The notes under the pieces: model-generated
Database searches by the model: none
Told to the model about the DNA's origin: nothing
The model's input: the letters and a program-made list of their open reading frames with translations, nothing else
Source of the DNA: Bacillota bacterium
GTDB lineage: Bacteria; Bacillota_E; JAJZYS01; JAJYTV01
NCBI GenBank assembly: GCA_021845645.1
Contig: JAJZVM010000002.1
Coordinates: 124,001 to 188,000 of the forward strand
Direction: 5' to 3'
Length of the DNA: 64,000 nt
Made by a program: the position numbers and the translations under genes
Shown here: piece by piece, positions 41,790 to 51,767 of the stretch
How positions within the stretch are numbered: the first letter of the stretch is position 1
Layout: every line of letters starts with the position of its first letter

Positions 41790-43115
41790 TCATCCCACTT
41801 CCTCGCGCCTGAGCGGGTACGCGAGGTACTCGGCCTTCTGGATGATGTCGCGCAATATCGACAGGGCCTGCGCGATCTCCTCGAAAGTCGTGTAGAGCGG
41901 GTGCGGACCCAGCCGCACGAGATTGGGCGGGCGATAGTCCGGCACGACGCCCCGGTCTTTGAGCGCACGGCTCAGGCGCGCCGCCTCCGGGTGCGCAAGG
42001 GCAACGTGACCGCCGCGGTCCTGCACCTGTCTCGGCGTCACCACGCGGACGTCGAGTGCCTGCAGGACGTCGTCCGCCATCGCCATCAGGTACTCGGTCA
42101 GGTGCAGGGAGCGGTTGCGCAGCGGTCCCATGCCCACCTCGCGGAAGATCTCGAGGCTCCCGAGCAGCGGTGCCGACGCGAGCACCGGCGGCGTGCCCAC
42201 CTGGAGCGCGCCTGCCCCCTGCGCCGGGCAGAGCTCGGCGGACATGTCGAACTGCCGTCGCTTGTCGCTGCCGAACCAGCCCGCCATGCCGGGACGCACC
42301 GGCAGGTGGCGCCGGTGGACGAAGAGTCCGCCGATCGCGCCGGGCCCGCCGCAGAGGTACTTGTAGGTACAGAAGAAGGCAAGGTCCACACCGTCCGCGT
42401 GCAGGTCGAGCGGCACGGCGCCGACCGCGTGCGATAGGTCCCAGGCGACCAGGGCCCCCCGGTCGTGCGCCGCCGCCGTCAGCTCACCGATCGGCAGCAG
42501 CTGGCCAGAGCGGTAGAGCACTCCGGGCAGCACCACGAGAGCGGCGTCGTCGCCGATGGCCGCGACGACATCCTCGGTCGCGAGCGTGTGCCCGTCACGG
42601 CTTGGGACGAGCCGCAGGCCCGTCGTCACGTCGTGCCCGCGCTGTTCGAGGTGGCTCGTCATCGCGTAGAGGTCGCTCGGGAAGGCGAGCGCGTCGGTGA
42701 CCAGGACGTCCCGCCCGGGTCTGGGTCGGTAGAAGCTCTGCAGGATTTGATGCAGGTTCACGGTGGTCTGCGCTGTCGCCACCACCTCCTGCGGCTCGGC
42801 GCCCAGGAGGCCTGCCAGCATGCCGCCGATCGTCTCCGCAAGATGAAACCAGGGCACCTCGGCGCTCTGCCAACCTCCAACGCCAAGCCGCCGCCAGTCC
42901 GCGACGGCCTTGTCCAGGTGGGCGAGACCGCTCCGCGTGAGCGGGCCGAGCGAGTTTCCGTCCAGATAGATCACGCCCTCCGGCAGGAGGAACTCCCGCC
43001 GCACGGCCAGGAGTGCATCCTCGGCGTCCATGCGTCTCGCGGTCTCCAGCCACGCTTCGATGCGCAAGGCCGTCCAACTCCCCCGGCTGAGCTTGTCGGA
43101 CGCGGGTTCTCGCAT
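41790..43115 (-). CDS. kynU: Kynureninase
   Basis: The 441-residue PLP hydrolase cleaves kynurenine to anthranilate and alanine. VIYLDGNSLGPLTRSGL at the N-terminus, AQTTVNLHQILQSFYRP, FPSDLYAMTSHL, VAWDLSHAVGAVPLDLH (PLP Asp) and PLP Lys in FFCTYKYLCGGPGAIG are diagnostic. The C-terminal VVPDYRPPNLVRLGPHPLY is also conserved. I chose ATG 43115, with GGAGG upstream, over the longer GTG frame to 43190. No other kyn gene is nearby. Confidence 0.95.
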   Translation of the reverse strand: MREPASDKLSRGSWTALRIEAWLETARRMDAEDALLAVRREFLLPEGVIYLDGNSLGPLTRSGLAHLDKAVADWRRLGVGGWQSAEVPWFHLAETIGGMLAGLLGAEPQEVVATAQTTVNLHQILQSFYRPRPGRDVLVTDALAFPSDLYAMTSHLEQRGHDVTTGLRLVPSRDGHTLATEDVVAAIGDDAALVVLPGVLYRSGQLLPIGELTAAAHDRGALVAWDLSHAVGAVPLDLHADGVDLAFFCTYKYLCGGPGAIGGLFVHRRHLPVRPGMAGWFGSDKRRQFDMSAELCPAQGAGALQVGTPPVLASAPLLGSLEIFREVGMGPLRNRSLHLTEYLMAMADDVLQALDVRVVTPRQVQDRGGHVALAHPEAARLSRALKDRGVVPDYRPPNLVRLGPHPLYTTFEEIAQALSILRDIIQKAEYLAYPLRREEVG

Positions 43116-43420
43116 GGGCGTCCGCCCTCCTGCAGACGGGCAGGTGCCGAAACCCGCTACCGCCCCGTGCTGACGGCCGCCCTGGTGCACGGCTCGCGCC
43201 GGCGCCGCCCGCAGATCGCGTTCGAGCCTGCAGTTGGCCCCGATCGTCCTGGCAGCCCGGCCTTCTCGAAGGGGCGCGACGGCGAACGCCGGCGTGATGA
43301 TACCGCCGGCGGGGAAGCCGAAAGCCGGCGCCGATTTGGCCAGGGCTGCCGCAGGAACCGCCCGGCGACGCCACGAATCGCGTCACGTCAGCATTCCCCG
43401 GCCTCCTGGAGGTACCCTAC
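43116..43420. other. Divergent intergenic region without a supported gene
   Basis: About 305 bases between kynU and the Asp-box protein gene. It contains both ribosome sites at its ends. No clear -35/-10 pair or hairpin was seen. Confidence 0.4.
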
Positions 43421-45532
43421 GTGCCACGCCACCTCGCAGCGCTGCTCGCCGGCGCTGGGCTCCTGCTTCTGGCAGCCTGCGCATCCCTTCTGGTCGCATC
43501 GAGCTCGCCGCGGACCCTGCCGACAGGCGGCAAGTGGCTTCCCATAGGACCCGCTCCCGTCTATCACGATCCATACGCAGGGAACGAGAGCGGACGCGTC
43601 ACGTCGCTGGCCGCGGTGGGCAGCACCCTCTACGCCGGGTCTGCGGGCGGCGGCGTGTGGGTGACGGCGGACGGCGGGCGGATGTGGCACCCCCTCTCCG
43701 ACCGTACGCCCGACATGGCCATTGGTGCCCTCGCGATCCAGCCAAAGCCCGAGGTGATCTACGCAGGCACCGGCGAGAACGACGACTGCGGCGACTGCTT
43801 CTTCTCCGACGGCATCCTGCGCAGCAGCAACGGCGGCCGCAGCTGGCAGCTCCTCGGGCGCAAGGTGTTCTATGGACATTACCTGTCGTCCATCCTCCTC
43901 GATCCGAGCGACCCAAGGCGCATCTTGGCCGCGGGGGACCTCGGCGTGGAGCTTTCGCAGGATGGCGGCCGCACCTGGCGGCTCGTCCTGCGGATGGCGA
44001 CCACCGATCTCGCCTGGGCTCCCGGCTCCCCCCGCCGTCTGCTGGCCGGCGTCGAAGGCATGGGGGTCGAGGTCTCGGGCAACCTCGGCCGCTCATGGCA
44101 TGTGCTCTCAGGCGGCCTGCCGCGTCCCAGTGCCCTGATCGGCCGCGTCGCCCTGGCCGTGGCCCCGAGCGACCCCTCCACCATCTACGTCAGCATGGCC
44201 ACCCTGAGCCGCCGCTGCACCGATTGCCTGATGGGGCTCTACGTGACGCATGACGGCGGCAGGACATTTCGCAAGCTCGCCGGTACGCCGGACTTCCTGC
44301 GCGAGCCGGATACCTCGCCGCCGCAGGCGCAGGGTGACTATGACCAGGTGCTGGCGGTGTCGCCGGACAATCCGCAGGAGCTCTTCGCCGGCGGTGTCGA
44401 GCTGTTGGTCACGGCCGACGGTGGCGCCACATGGACCGACCTGACGCAGAACTTCTACCTGCACACGGACCAGCATGCGCTGCTCTTCACCGCGGCGGGA
44501 CTCTACATCGGCAACGACGGCGGCGTCTACCGCCTGACGCCCCAGAACACCGTGCAGGACCTGAACACGAACCTCTCGATCACCGAGGTCTATCCGGCGA
44601 TGGCCGTCTCCGCCAGCGGCGACCGCGTGCTGGCGGGCTTCCAGGACAACGGCACGGCTGTCTACAGCGGCAAGACCGGCCGCTGGACCGCACTGATCGG
44701 CGGTGACGGCGGCTTCACCGCCTTCGGCGCCGGCAAGCTGCTCCTCGGAGAAGCGGACGGCTCCCTGCAGCGCTCGCGCAGCGGAGGGCGCCACTGGGGG
44801 TCGCCGCAGCCGCCCGTAGGTTCTCTCGGAGTGGGCGCGTTCGCGGTCGATCCAAACCAGCCGAACGTCCTGCTGGCTGGCGGCCAGCAGATCTGGCGAT
44901 CGACGCACGACGGCGGTTCCTGGCGACGCGTCACACGTGTCCGCGGCGGCGGTCCCGTGACGGTGATCGCCTTCGCACCTCAAAGCGGCTCCGTCGTGTA
45001 CGCGGGCTGGCAGAACGGCCAGGTCGCGCTGTCCGAGAATGCCGGACTGACCTGGCGCCTGATCTCGCCGCAGCACTGGCCTACGCCGTGCGGTGGCACC
45101 TCGGCGGCGGACCTCTACGTCACCGACATCGCGGCGACCCCGGACGACCCCTACCGGGCCTTTGTCAGCGTCGCGTTCGGCATGCCGCAATCTCTGCCGG
45201 ACTGCCCGTTCGTGTTCGAGACGCCCGCCGCGAACGCACCCTGGCCCCAATGGACCAATGTCTCGGGCAACCTGCCGCAGTTCTCGGTGCTCGGCCTCTA
45301 TGCCGCCACGAACGGTATCGTCGCCGCCACGGGGGACGGCGTCTTCTGGAGCCCGTCGCGCGGTGCCGGCTGGCTCCCCCTCGGTCATGCGCTGCCGAAC
45401 GTGCAGACGACGACTTTGGCCATGACGCCCTCAGGCGACCTGCTCCTCGGCACCTACGGCAGAGGTGTCTGGGACCTGCCGGCCGTCAAGCGGCCCGACG
45501 CACAGGCCAAGCCCGGGGCGCGGCGGCCCTGA
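43421..45532 (+). CDS. Exported Asp-box (BNR) beta-propeller lipoprotein
   Basis: The 703-residue product has a signal peptide ending in LLLLAACASL, a likely lipobox (Cys about 20). The rest is made of repeated propeller blades with Asp-box motifs such as VTADGGRMW, RSSNGGRSW, LSQDGGRTW, VTHDGGRTF, VTADGGATW, RSTHDGGSW and LSENAGLTW. Such sortilin/Vps10- or Ycf48-like propellers occur in glycosidases and in binding proteins. No catalytic signature is seen, so it is probably a surface binding protein. GTG 43421 lies seven bases after GGAGGT. Four Cys near CGDCFF and RRCTDCL may form disulfides. Confidence 0.85.
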   Translation: MPRHLAALLAGAGLLLLAACASLLVASSSPRTLPTGGKWLPIGPAPVYHDPYAGNESGRVTSLAAVGSTLYAGSAGGGVWVTADGGRMWHPLSDRTPDMAIGALAIQPKPEVIYAGTGENDDCGDCFFSDGILRSSNGGRSWQLLGRKVFYGHYLSSILLDPSDPRRILAAGDLGVELSQDGGRTWRLVLRMATTDLAWAPGSPRRLLAGVEGMGVEVSGNLGRSWHVLSGGLPRPSALIGRVALAVAPSDPSTIYVSMATLSRRCTDCLMGLYVTHDGGRTFRKLAGTPDFLREPDTSPPQAQGDYDQVLAVSPDNPQELFAGGVELLVTADGGATWTDLTQNFYLHTDQHALLFTAAGLYIGNDGGVYRLTPQNTVQDLNTNLSITEVYPAMAVSASGDRVLAGFQDNGTAVYSGKTGRWTALIGGDGGFTAFGAGKLLLGEADGSLQRSRSGGRHWGSPQPPVGSLGVGAFAVDPNQPNVLLAGGQQIWRSTHDGGSWRRVTRVRGGGPVTVIAFAPQSGSVVYAGWQNGQVALSENAGLTWRLISPQHWPTPCGGTSAADLYVTDIAATPDDPYRAFVSVAFGMPQSLPDCPFVFETPAANAPWPQWTNVSGNLPQFSVLGLYAATNGIVAATGDGVFWSPSRGAGWLPLGHALPNVQTTTLAMTPSGDLLLGTYGRGVWDLPAVKRPDAQAKPGARRP

Positions 45533-45679
45533 TCCTGCGCTCGCTCCGCACGGGCCCCGTCCGACCTCGCCCGGGCAAAGGGCAGTCGCCTCGCTCTGCC
45601 CCCCTCCGCCAGGGACGGCAGGCTGCGGCGGCGAAGCTTGCGAGCAGACGGGGCACGGCTTCCCTGAAGGAGCAATAGC

Positions 45680-46126
45680 ATGGACGTCATCCTCTACACC
45701 GATGGAGCGTGTTCCGGCAACCCGGGTCCAGGCGGCTGGGCCGCCGTCCTCATCTGGGGCGAAAAGCGCAAGGAGATCTCGGGCTACGCCCCAAGCACCA
45801 CGAACAACCGCATGGAACTCACGGCCTTGCTCGAAGGCCTTGCAGCGCTCAAGGCACCGTGCTCGGTGCAGGTGCACTCGGACTCCACCTATGTCGTGAA
45901 CGCGTTCCGCCAGGGTTGGCTCAGCCGCTGGCAGAAAAACGGCTGGCGTACGTCGCAGGGTGGCGCCGTGGAGAACCAGGACATCTGGCAGGCCATCCTG
46001 CGCGCGCAGGAGCCTCACCATGTGGAGTTCCACTGGGTCAAGGGCCATGCCCGCGACGCCGAGAACAACCGCTGCGACGAGTTGGCGCGCGAGGCGATCC
46101 GGCGGGCGGCAGGAACGACAGCTTAG
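45680..46126 (+). CDS. rnhA: Ribonuclease HI
   Basis: The 148-residue type 1 RNase H degrades RNA in RNA-DNA hybrids. The catalytic carboxylates are visible: D8 in YTDGACSGNPGPGGW, Glu in NNRMELTALLEGL, Asp in HSDSTYVVNAF and the last Asp in NNRCDELAREAI. The length is normal and the basic handle region (WLSRWQKNGWRT) is present as in the E. coli enzyme. GAAGGAG precedes ATG 45680. Confidence 0.97.
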   Translation: MDVILYTDGACSGNPGPGGWAAVLIWGEKRKEISGYAPSTTNNRMELTALLEGLAALKAPCSVQVHSDSTYVVNAFRQGWLSRWQKNGWRTSQGGAVENQDIWQAILRAQEPHHVEFHWVKGHARDAENNRCDELAREAIRRAAGTTA

Positions 46127-46588
46127 AGAGTCCCCGCATGACGGCACGGCGAGGGACCGGTTGCGGCGGCTCGAGAGGCCCGCTTGCTCTGGCCGGAGGG
46201 GCAGGTGTCGTGCGACAGGTTGGCGCACACTGCCCTCCGCCACGGGCGCACATCGCTGGCTGGCCTTCGTCACATGTGCCAACCGGCCAGGGTCTTTCGC
46301 CGGCGCTGCGCGCATACACTTGGTTCCAGGAGCGTCTGATTGGCCCTGGTGCCCAAGATGGACAGAGCACATCCTTTGTGCTAAAGGTTTCCTCTTACCT
46401 ACCGCATGCGCCTTACGTCGTAGGCACCCGGCGGCCTATTTGATTGTTCCCACCACCCACTCGCCCAGCGGCGGAGGGATGCTGGCCCGACCGAGCCGTC
46501 ATCCCAAATCATACTGACCGCCGTTTCGTGTCTCTACGGTGCATTCCCAAAGTGATGTATCGTCGGGCTTTCGCGAGGGGGACGGCTC
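46127..46588. other. Intergenic region upstream of the peptide transporter
   Basis: About 460 bases. It is less GC-rich than its flanks in the second half. CCTAC and GTAGG about 20 bases apart form a weak inverted repeat near 46400-46430, and CATACT near 46511 could be a -10 without a good -35. No gene supported. Confidence 0.4.
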
Positions 46589-47542
46589 GTGGGTATCTTC
46601 ATCGTGCGCAGGCTCGGGCAAGCCATCCCGGTGATCTTCCTCATCTCGCTGCTGCTCTTCTTCATGATGCATGCGATGCCTGGCGGGCCGCTCGCGATGT
46701 ACGTGCACCAGCCGGGCATCACGAAGGCCATGCTCGAGCAGATCCGCATCGACTACGGCCTCAACCAGGGCATCTGGACGCAGTACGTCGACTGGCTCGG
46801 CAAGGCCCTTCAGGGCAACTTCGGTTACTCTTACGTCTACGCGCAGCCGGCCGCCAGCATGATGCTTCAGCGGCTGCCGGCGACGCTGGAACTCATGTTC
46901 TCTTCTTTCCTCATCACGTTCGTTTTCGCGTTCCTGGCCGGCGTCTACAGCGCCGTCCGCCAGTACTCCTTCGGCGATTACGCGATCACGGTGGTCAGCT
47001 ACTTCGGGTTCTCGATGCCTACGTTCTGGCTCGGCCTGATGGTCCTCATCCTATTCGCGGTGCAGCTGCACTGGTTCCCCGCAGGCGGGATGTCCACCGC
47101 AGGGGCGGCGTTCAGCATCGGCGACCGCCTGTGGCACCTGACCTTGCCGATGCTCGTGCTGGCCTTCTACACGCTGGCTTCCGAGAGCCGCTACGTCCGC
47201 TCGTCGATGCTGGACGTGATCCATCAGGACTACATCCGGACGGCGCGCGCCAAGGGGGCAAGCGAGCGCCGGGTGATCTGGCGCCATGCACTGCGCAACG
47301 CGATGCTGCCTGTCGTGACCGTGATGGTCATGGACGCCGCCTACCTGTTCGGCGGCGCCTTGATCACGGAGACGATCTTCTCCTGGCCAGGCATGGGTCG
47401 GCTGTTCATCCAGGCGATCCTGCAAAGCGACTACCCCGTACTGATGGCCATCGTCTCGTTCCTCTCGGTGGTCATCGTGCTCGCGAACATTCTCGCGGAC
47501 GTGCTCTACGGCATTCTCGATCCGCGCATCCAGTACAACTGA
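46589..47542 (+). CDS. Dipeptide/oligopeptide ABC transporter permease (DppB type)
   Basis: The 317-residue inner-membrane permease has the DppB/OppB N-terminus (GIFIVRRLGQAIPVIFLISL), a LNQGIWTQYVDWLGKALQGNFG segment, and the ATPase-contact EAA loop near YIRTARAKGASERRV. GTG 46589 follows GAGGGGG. It forms the pore with the DppC-type gene 11 bases downstream. Confidence 0.93.
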   Translation: MGIFIVRRLGQAIPVIFLISLLLFFMMHAMPGGPLAMYVHQPGITKAMLEQIRIDYGLNQGIWTQYVDWLGKALQGNFGYSYVYAQPAASMMLQRLPATLELMFSSFLITFVFAFLAGVYSAVRQYSFGDYAITVVSYFGFSMPTFWLGLMVLILFAVQLHWFPAGGMSTAGAAFSIGDRLWHLTLPMLVLAFYTLASESRYVRSSMLDVIHQDYIRTARAKGASERRVIWRHALRNAMLPVVTVMVMDAAYLFGGALITETIFSWPGMGRLFIQAILQSDYPVLMAIVSFLSVVIVLANILADVLYGILDPRIQYN

Positions 47543-47553
47543 GGAGGCCGAGG

Positions 47554-48459
47554 ATGGCAACTCGACCGCAAATCGAACCAGCACCTCCCTCCGCCCTTGG
47601 AAACCCTCGCTTCGAGAGCTACGCGCATCTGGTGTGGCGTCGCTTCCTCCACCACAGGGTCGCGGTGGTGGCAGCCATCGTGCTTCTCCTGATCATGCTC
47701 GCGGCAGTCCTGGCACCCTGGGTCACGCCCTACCCGCTCGGTCAACCGGACCTTTCGGCTATCCTGGCCCCGCCCAGCATCCACCACCCGATGGGGACCG
47801 ACGATCTCGGCATCGATCTCTTTACGGAGGTGTTATTCGGCGGCCGCGTTTCGCTGACGATCGGCATCTTCGCAGCACTCGTGGCCGTCGTGGTCGGGGG
47901 CGCCATAGGCTCGATCTCCGGCTATTTCGGGGGCCTTGTGGACGCGCTGCTGATGCGCGTCACCGACGTCGGCCTGTCGGTGCCGCTTCTGTTCGTCGTC
48001 CTGCTCCTGTCGCTTCTCATCGGGCCCACGCCCGTGAGCATCATCACGATCATCGGCCTCACGTCTTGGATGTATCCTGCGCGCATCGTCCGCAGCCAGT
48101 TCCTCACATTGAAGAAACGCGACTTCGTGGAGGCCGCCAGGGCCGTAGGCATGCACAGCACCCGCATCATCCTGCGGGAGATCTTCCCGAACGCCATGGC
48201 ACCCCTGATCGTGAACGCGACGCTGCTCGTGGGCCAGGCGATCATCCTCGAGTCGGTGATGAGCTTCCTCGGGGCTGGCCTGACGCCGCCCAACATCTCC
48301 TGGGGGTACCTCCTCAACCAGGCGCAGTCCTTCACCACGAGTGCGCCGTGGCTTGCCATCTTCCCCGGTCTGATGATCTTCTTCGTCGTTCTCGCCGTGA
48401 ACCTGGTCGGTGACGGGCTGCGTGACGCCCTCGACCCGACTTCGAACCAACGCCAGTAA
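47554..48459 (+). CDS. Dipeptide/oligopeptide ABC transporter permease (DppC type)
   Basis: The 301-residue permease starts at ATG 47554 with GAGGAGG before it; the longer frame upstream overlaps the DppB gene and is not real. It has VVAAIVLLLIMLAAVLAPW as first segment, HHPMGTDDLGIDLF, and the EAA loop FVEAARAVGMHSTRIILREI. DppC partners DppB. The ATP-binding subunits DppD/DppF are absent from this operon. Confidence 0.93.
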   Translation: MATRPQIEPAPPSALGNPRFESYAHLVWRRFLHHRVAVVAAIVLLLIMLAAVLAPWVTPYPLGQPDLSAILAPPSIHHPMGTDDLGIDLFTEVLFGGRVSLTIGIFAALVAVVVGGAIGSISGYFGGLVDALLMRVTDVGLSVPLLFVVLLLSLLIGPTPVSIITIIGLTSWMYPARIVRSQFLTLKKRDFVEAARAVGMHSTRIILREIFPNAMAPLIVNATLLVGQAIILESVMSFLGAGLTPPNISWGYLLNQAQSFTTSAPWLAIFPGLMIFFVVLAVNLVGDGLRDALDPTSNQRQ

Positions 48460-48525
48460 AGGAGGGGCGCAGGAGAGACGCATGGGTCAGCAGTCGCGAC
48501 AGTGAAGGGATTGGAGGGGATACGA

Positions 48526-50160
48526 ATGCGCGACACGTGGTGGAAGACTGTGCTTGGCCCCTTGGCGGCCGCCGGGCTACTGCTCGCCGTCGCAGCGCCC
48601 GCGGTCGGTCCGGCCGGCCAGGCGGCGGCCGCCAGCAGCGGCGGCACGATCGTCGACGGGCTCTACGAGGAACCGGGCAACCTGAACCCCATCCTTGGTC
48701 CGGACATGACCTATTCGCAGATCGTCGACACTGCGATCTTCCGCAACCTCTTCATGATCACGCCGAACGGCACGATGGAACCGGATCTCGCCAGCGTCGT
48801 GCCGAGCGTGCAGAATGGCGGCATCTCCAAGAACGGTCTCAGCTACACGTTCCACCTGAAGCAGAACGCGGACTGGTCGAACGGCCAGCCGGTGACCTGC
48901 CAGGATATCTACGAGACGTGGAAAGTCGTGACAAACCCCTCTGTCCTGGCGGTCACGCGCCTGGGCTGGGATGACGTCACCAACGTCAAGACCATCAGCC
49001 CCAAGGTCTGCGAAGTCGACCTGAAGGCGCCCTTCCCGGCGATCCTGATCGACGACTTCTCCGGCAACCTGCCGGGCATCATCCCCTACTCGGTCTTCAA
49101 CGGCATGACGGCGCAGCAGATCAACACGGCCTCGTTCAACCACGACCCGACCGTGACCGACGGTCCGTACATGTTCCAGTCCTGGGTGCCCGGCGCGTCG
49201 ATCACCGTCGTCGCGAACCCGCATTGGTACGGGCCGACCCCCAAGGAAGGGACCATCGTCTTCAAGGTCATCCCTGACGAGAACTCCCTCCTGGCCAACG
49301 CCCAGGCCCACCAGATCAACACCTACTACTTCGCGCCGATCGAACAGGTGCAGCAGCTCAAGGCGATCCCGGGCGCCCACGTCTTCTTCACGCCGATGGC
49401 GGCCTGGGAATCGGCGGACATCAACTTCCGCAACCCGGCGCTCCAGGATCGCAACGTCCGCGTCGCACTCGAGATGGCGATCGACCGGCAGGCGATCCTG
49501 AAGAAGATCTGGCTCGGCTACGGTGTGCTGTCCGCGGCCGACCAGCCGTCGATCATCTGGGCCAACAATCCCAAACTGAAGCCCTACTCCTACGATCCGG
49601 CCGAATCCAAGATCCTGCTGAACAAGGCCGGCTGGAAGATGGGGTCCGACGGCTACCGCCACAAGAATGGCAAGACGCTGCAGCTGGTCTACGCCACAAC
49701 CGCCGGCAACCCGTGGCGTGAGGCGACCGAGCGCCTGGTCCAGTACTGGTTCCAGCAGATCGGTGTCAAGATGGTCATCCACGACTATCCGGCCAACGTG
49801 TACTTCGGCACCGTCTTGCCGTCAGGCAAAGGCTGGGACCTCGGCGAGTTCGAGTGGACCGAAGGCTACGACCCCGCCGCATCCGAAGAGCAGCTCTACG
49901 AGACAAACGCCGCGCAGAACTTCGGCAAGTACTCGAACCCTCAGGTCGACAAGCTGCTCAAGGAGCAGGACACCATGCTGAACCAGTCGGCGCGCCAGAC
50001 GGTGCTGCGCCAGGAGCAGGCCATCCTGCACCAGGATCTGCCCGCGCTCTGGTACTACACCCCCGACGAGATCGATGCAGCGATCAACCTCACCGGCTAC
50101 CAGCCGGACCCATGGTACGTCGAGACCTGGAACTGCTACGACTGGCAGCTGACCCAGTGA
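48526..50160 (+). CDS. Peptide ABC transporter substrate-binding protein (SBP family 5)
   Basis: The 544-residue exported protein has a signal peptide (about 1-38, ending near AAAASSGG) with no lipobox Cys. Family 5 motifs include GLYEEPGNLNPILG, VVPSVQNGGIS, YTFHLKQNADWSNGQPV, NVRVALEMAIDRQAIL and a C-terminal LPALWYYTPDEI. ATG 48526 lies six bases after GGAGGGG. It should deliver peptides or other solutes to the DppBC pore; the lack of a lipid anchor is slightly unusual for a monoderm. Confidence 0.93.
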   Translation: MRDTWWKTVLGPLAAAGLLLAVAAPAVGPAGQAAAASSGGTIVDGLYEEPGNLNPILGPDMTYSQIVDTAIFRNLFMITPNGTMEPDLASVVPSVQNGGISKNGLSYTFHLKQNADWSNGQPVTCQDIYETWKVVTNPSVLAVTRLGWDDVTNVKTISPKVCEVDLKAPFPAILIDDFSGNLPGIIPYSVFNGMTAQQINTASFNHDPTVTDGPYMFQSWVPGASITVVANPHWYGPTPKEGTIVFKVIPDENSLLANAQAHQINTYYFAPIEQVQQLKAIPGAHVFFTPMAAWESADINFRNPALQDRNVRVALEMAIDRQAILKKIWLGYGVLSAADQPSIIWANNPKLKPYSYDPAESKILLNKAGWKMGSDGYRHKNGKTLQLVYATTAGNPWREATERLVQYWFQQIGVKMVIHDYPANVYFGTVLPSGKGWDLGEFEWTEGYDPAASEEQLYETNAAQNFGKYSNPQVDKLLKEQDTMLNQSARQTVLRQEQAILHQDLPALWYYTPDEIDAAINLTGYQPDPWYVETWNCYDWQLTQ

Positions 50161-50186
50161 CCTGATCTCCGTACGGCCACAGTCCA

Positions 50187-50218
50187 GGGCGCGCGCCGGT
50201 TGTTGCCGGCGCGCGCCC
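50187..50218 (+). terminator. Hairpin after the substrate-binding protein gene
   Basis: Perfect 13-bp stem GGGCGCGCGCCGG/CCGGCGCGCGCCC with loop TTGTTG. No U-tract follows. Confidence 0.6.
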
Positions 50219-50308
50219 GCGAGTTCTGGCACGTGGACGGGGCCTCGGTCACCTCCGCACGGACTGGGGGCCGGGTGGCCGGTCTGGTCCGCCAGGTCTC
50301 TTAGGCGC

Positions 50309-51532
50309 TCAGACGGCAGGGCTGGCGGATGCGGTCTCTGCCCCAGCTGCGGCAAGCAGCCTCGGGATACTGCCGACGAAGGCGCCGACGCCGACGGCGA
50401 GGGCATCCTCGTCCACGGTGAAGCGGGGGTGATGATGCGGATAGATGATCCCCTCGTGCGGATTGGCTGCACCGATCAGGATGAACGTCCCTGGTGCCTT
50501 GGTCTGGAAAGCGGAGAAGTCCTCCCCGCCCATGGTGGTGAGGCCGTCCACCACCAGCCGCTCCGGGCCGAACGTCTCTGCGAGGGCCTCGCGCAGCCAG
50601 CGCGTGACCTTCCCGTCGTTGACGACGGGCCTGTAGCCCTGCTCGTAGGAGAATTCGTAGCGGGCGCCGTGGGCTTCGGTGATCCCCCTGACGATCCTCT
50701 CCATGAGGGCCGGCACGTCCTGCCTGAGCTGGGGGTTGAACGAGCGCACCGTGCCCTCGAGCTCCGCCGTTTCCGGGATGATGTTGTCTGCCGTGCCGGC
50801 GTGGAACTTCGTGACGGAGAGCACCAGGCGGTCGAGAGGGTCCGTGCAGCGCGACACGATGTGCTGCAGGTTCGTGACGATCTGGGCCCCCACTGCCACA
50901 CTGTCGACCGTCATGTGCGGTTGCGCGGCATGTCCGCCACGCCCCCGCACGATAATGCGGAACGTGTCGGGTGCGGCCGTGAGCGGCCCGGCGGCCACGC
51001 CCACCATGCCAACCGCGAGCGGCATCCAGAGATGGGCGCCGATCACGAGATCGACCCCGTCCATGACTCCGGCGTCCACCATCTCTTGGGCCCCGCCAGG
51101 GAACAGTTCCTCGGCGTGCTGGAAGAGAAAACGCACTTCGCCTGCCACCTGTTCGCGCAGGCCGGAGAGGACCTTCGCCGTACCGAGCAGCATCGCCGTG
51201 TGCCCATCGTGCCCGCAGGCATGCATGACCCCGGGATTCTGCGAAGCGAACCCGAAATCGTTCTCTTCCGTGATCGGCAGGGCATCCATGTCCGCCCGCA
51301 CCGCCAGGACAGGGCGGGGCGACGAGCCGATCAGCCTCGCCATCACGCTCGTCCGCGTGGGCCGCGAAACCTCGAGCCCGGCGAACGTCTTAAGGATGTC
51401 GTAGACGAAGTTCGCCGTCTCTTCCTCCTGGAACGAGAGTTCCGGATGTGCATGCAGGTGCCGCCGCCATTGCAGCACGTCTTGTCGCACCGATTCCGCC
51501 GCATCCGCCAGCATTCGGGCATCCATCGCCAA
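50309..51532 (-). CDS. M20-family amidohydrolase (hippurate/N-acyl-amino-acid hydrolase-like)
   Basis: The 407-residue metallohydrolase has RRHLHAHPELSFQEEET, AVRADMDALPITEE, VMHACGHDGHTAML (metal ligands), FLFQHAEELFPGGA, the dimerisation-domain motif GRGGHAAQPH and the C-terminal TTMGGEDFSAF. It hydrolyses N-acyl or peptide bonds. I chose TTG 51532, seven bases after GGGAGG; ATG 51526 is possible. Placement opposite the peptide-transporter operon suggests a role in handling imported peptides. Confidence 0.92.
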   Translation of the reverse strand: MAMDARMLADAAESVRQDVLQWRRHLHAHPELSFQEEETANFVYDILKTFAGLEVSRPTRTSVMARLIGSSPRPVLAVRADMDALPITEENDFGFASQNPGVMHACGHDGHTAMLLGTAKVLSGLREQVAGEVRFLFQHAEELFPGGAQEMVDAGVMDGVDLVIGAHLWMPLAVGMVGVAAGPLTAAPDTFRIIVRGRGGHAAQPHMTVDSVAVGAQIVTNLQHIVSRCTDPLDRLVLSVTKFHAGTADNIIPETAELEGTVRSFNPQLRQDVPALMERIVRGITEAHGARYEFSYEQGYRPVVNDGKVTRWLREALAETFGPERLVVDGLTTMGGEDFSAFQTKAPGTFILIGAANPHEGIIYPHHHPRFTVDEDALAVGVGAFVGSIPRLLAAAGAETASASPAV

Positions 51533-51767
51533 GTGCGCACCTCCCGGGCCATTGCTCCCTGTCAGCGCAAGCATACCGCTGGCGCGGGCGCTGGCAATGA
51601 TCAAGTCCCCACCCCGTTCAGGCAGGTTCGCGTGACATGGTCCACCTGTCTCAAACCGTAGCCGGTCTGGCAGGAGCCTTCGAGGCAGCAGGGGCCGGCG
51701 CGGACACGCGCCCTCTGGCCCATCTGCAGCGCAGGATTACGTCACGTGGCCACTGTGAGCGAGCGCG

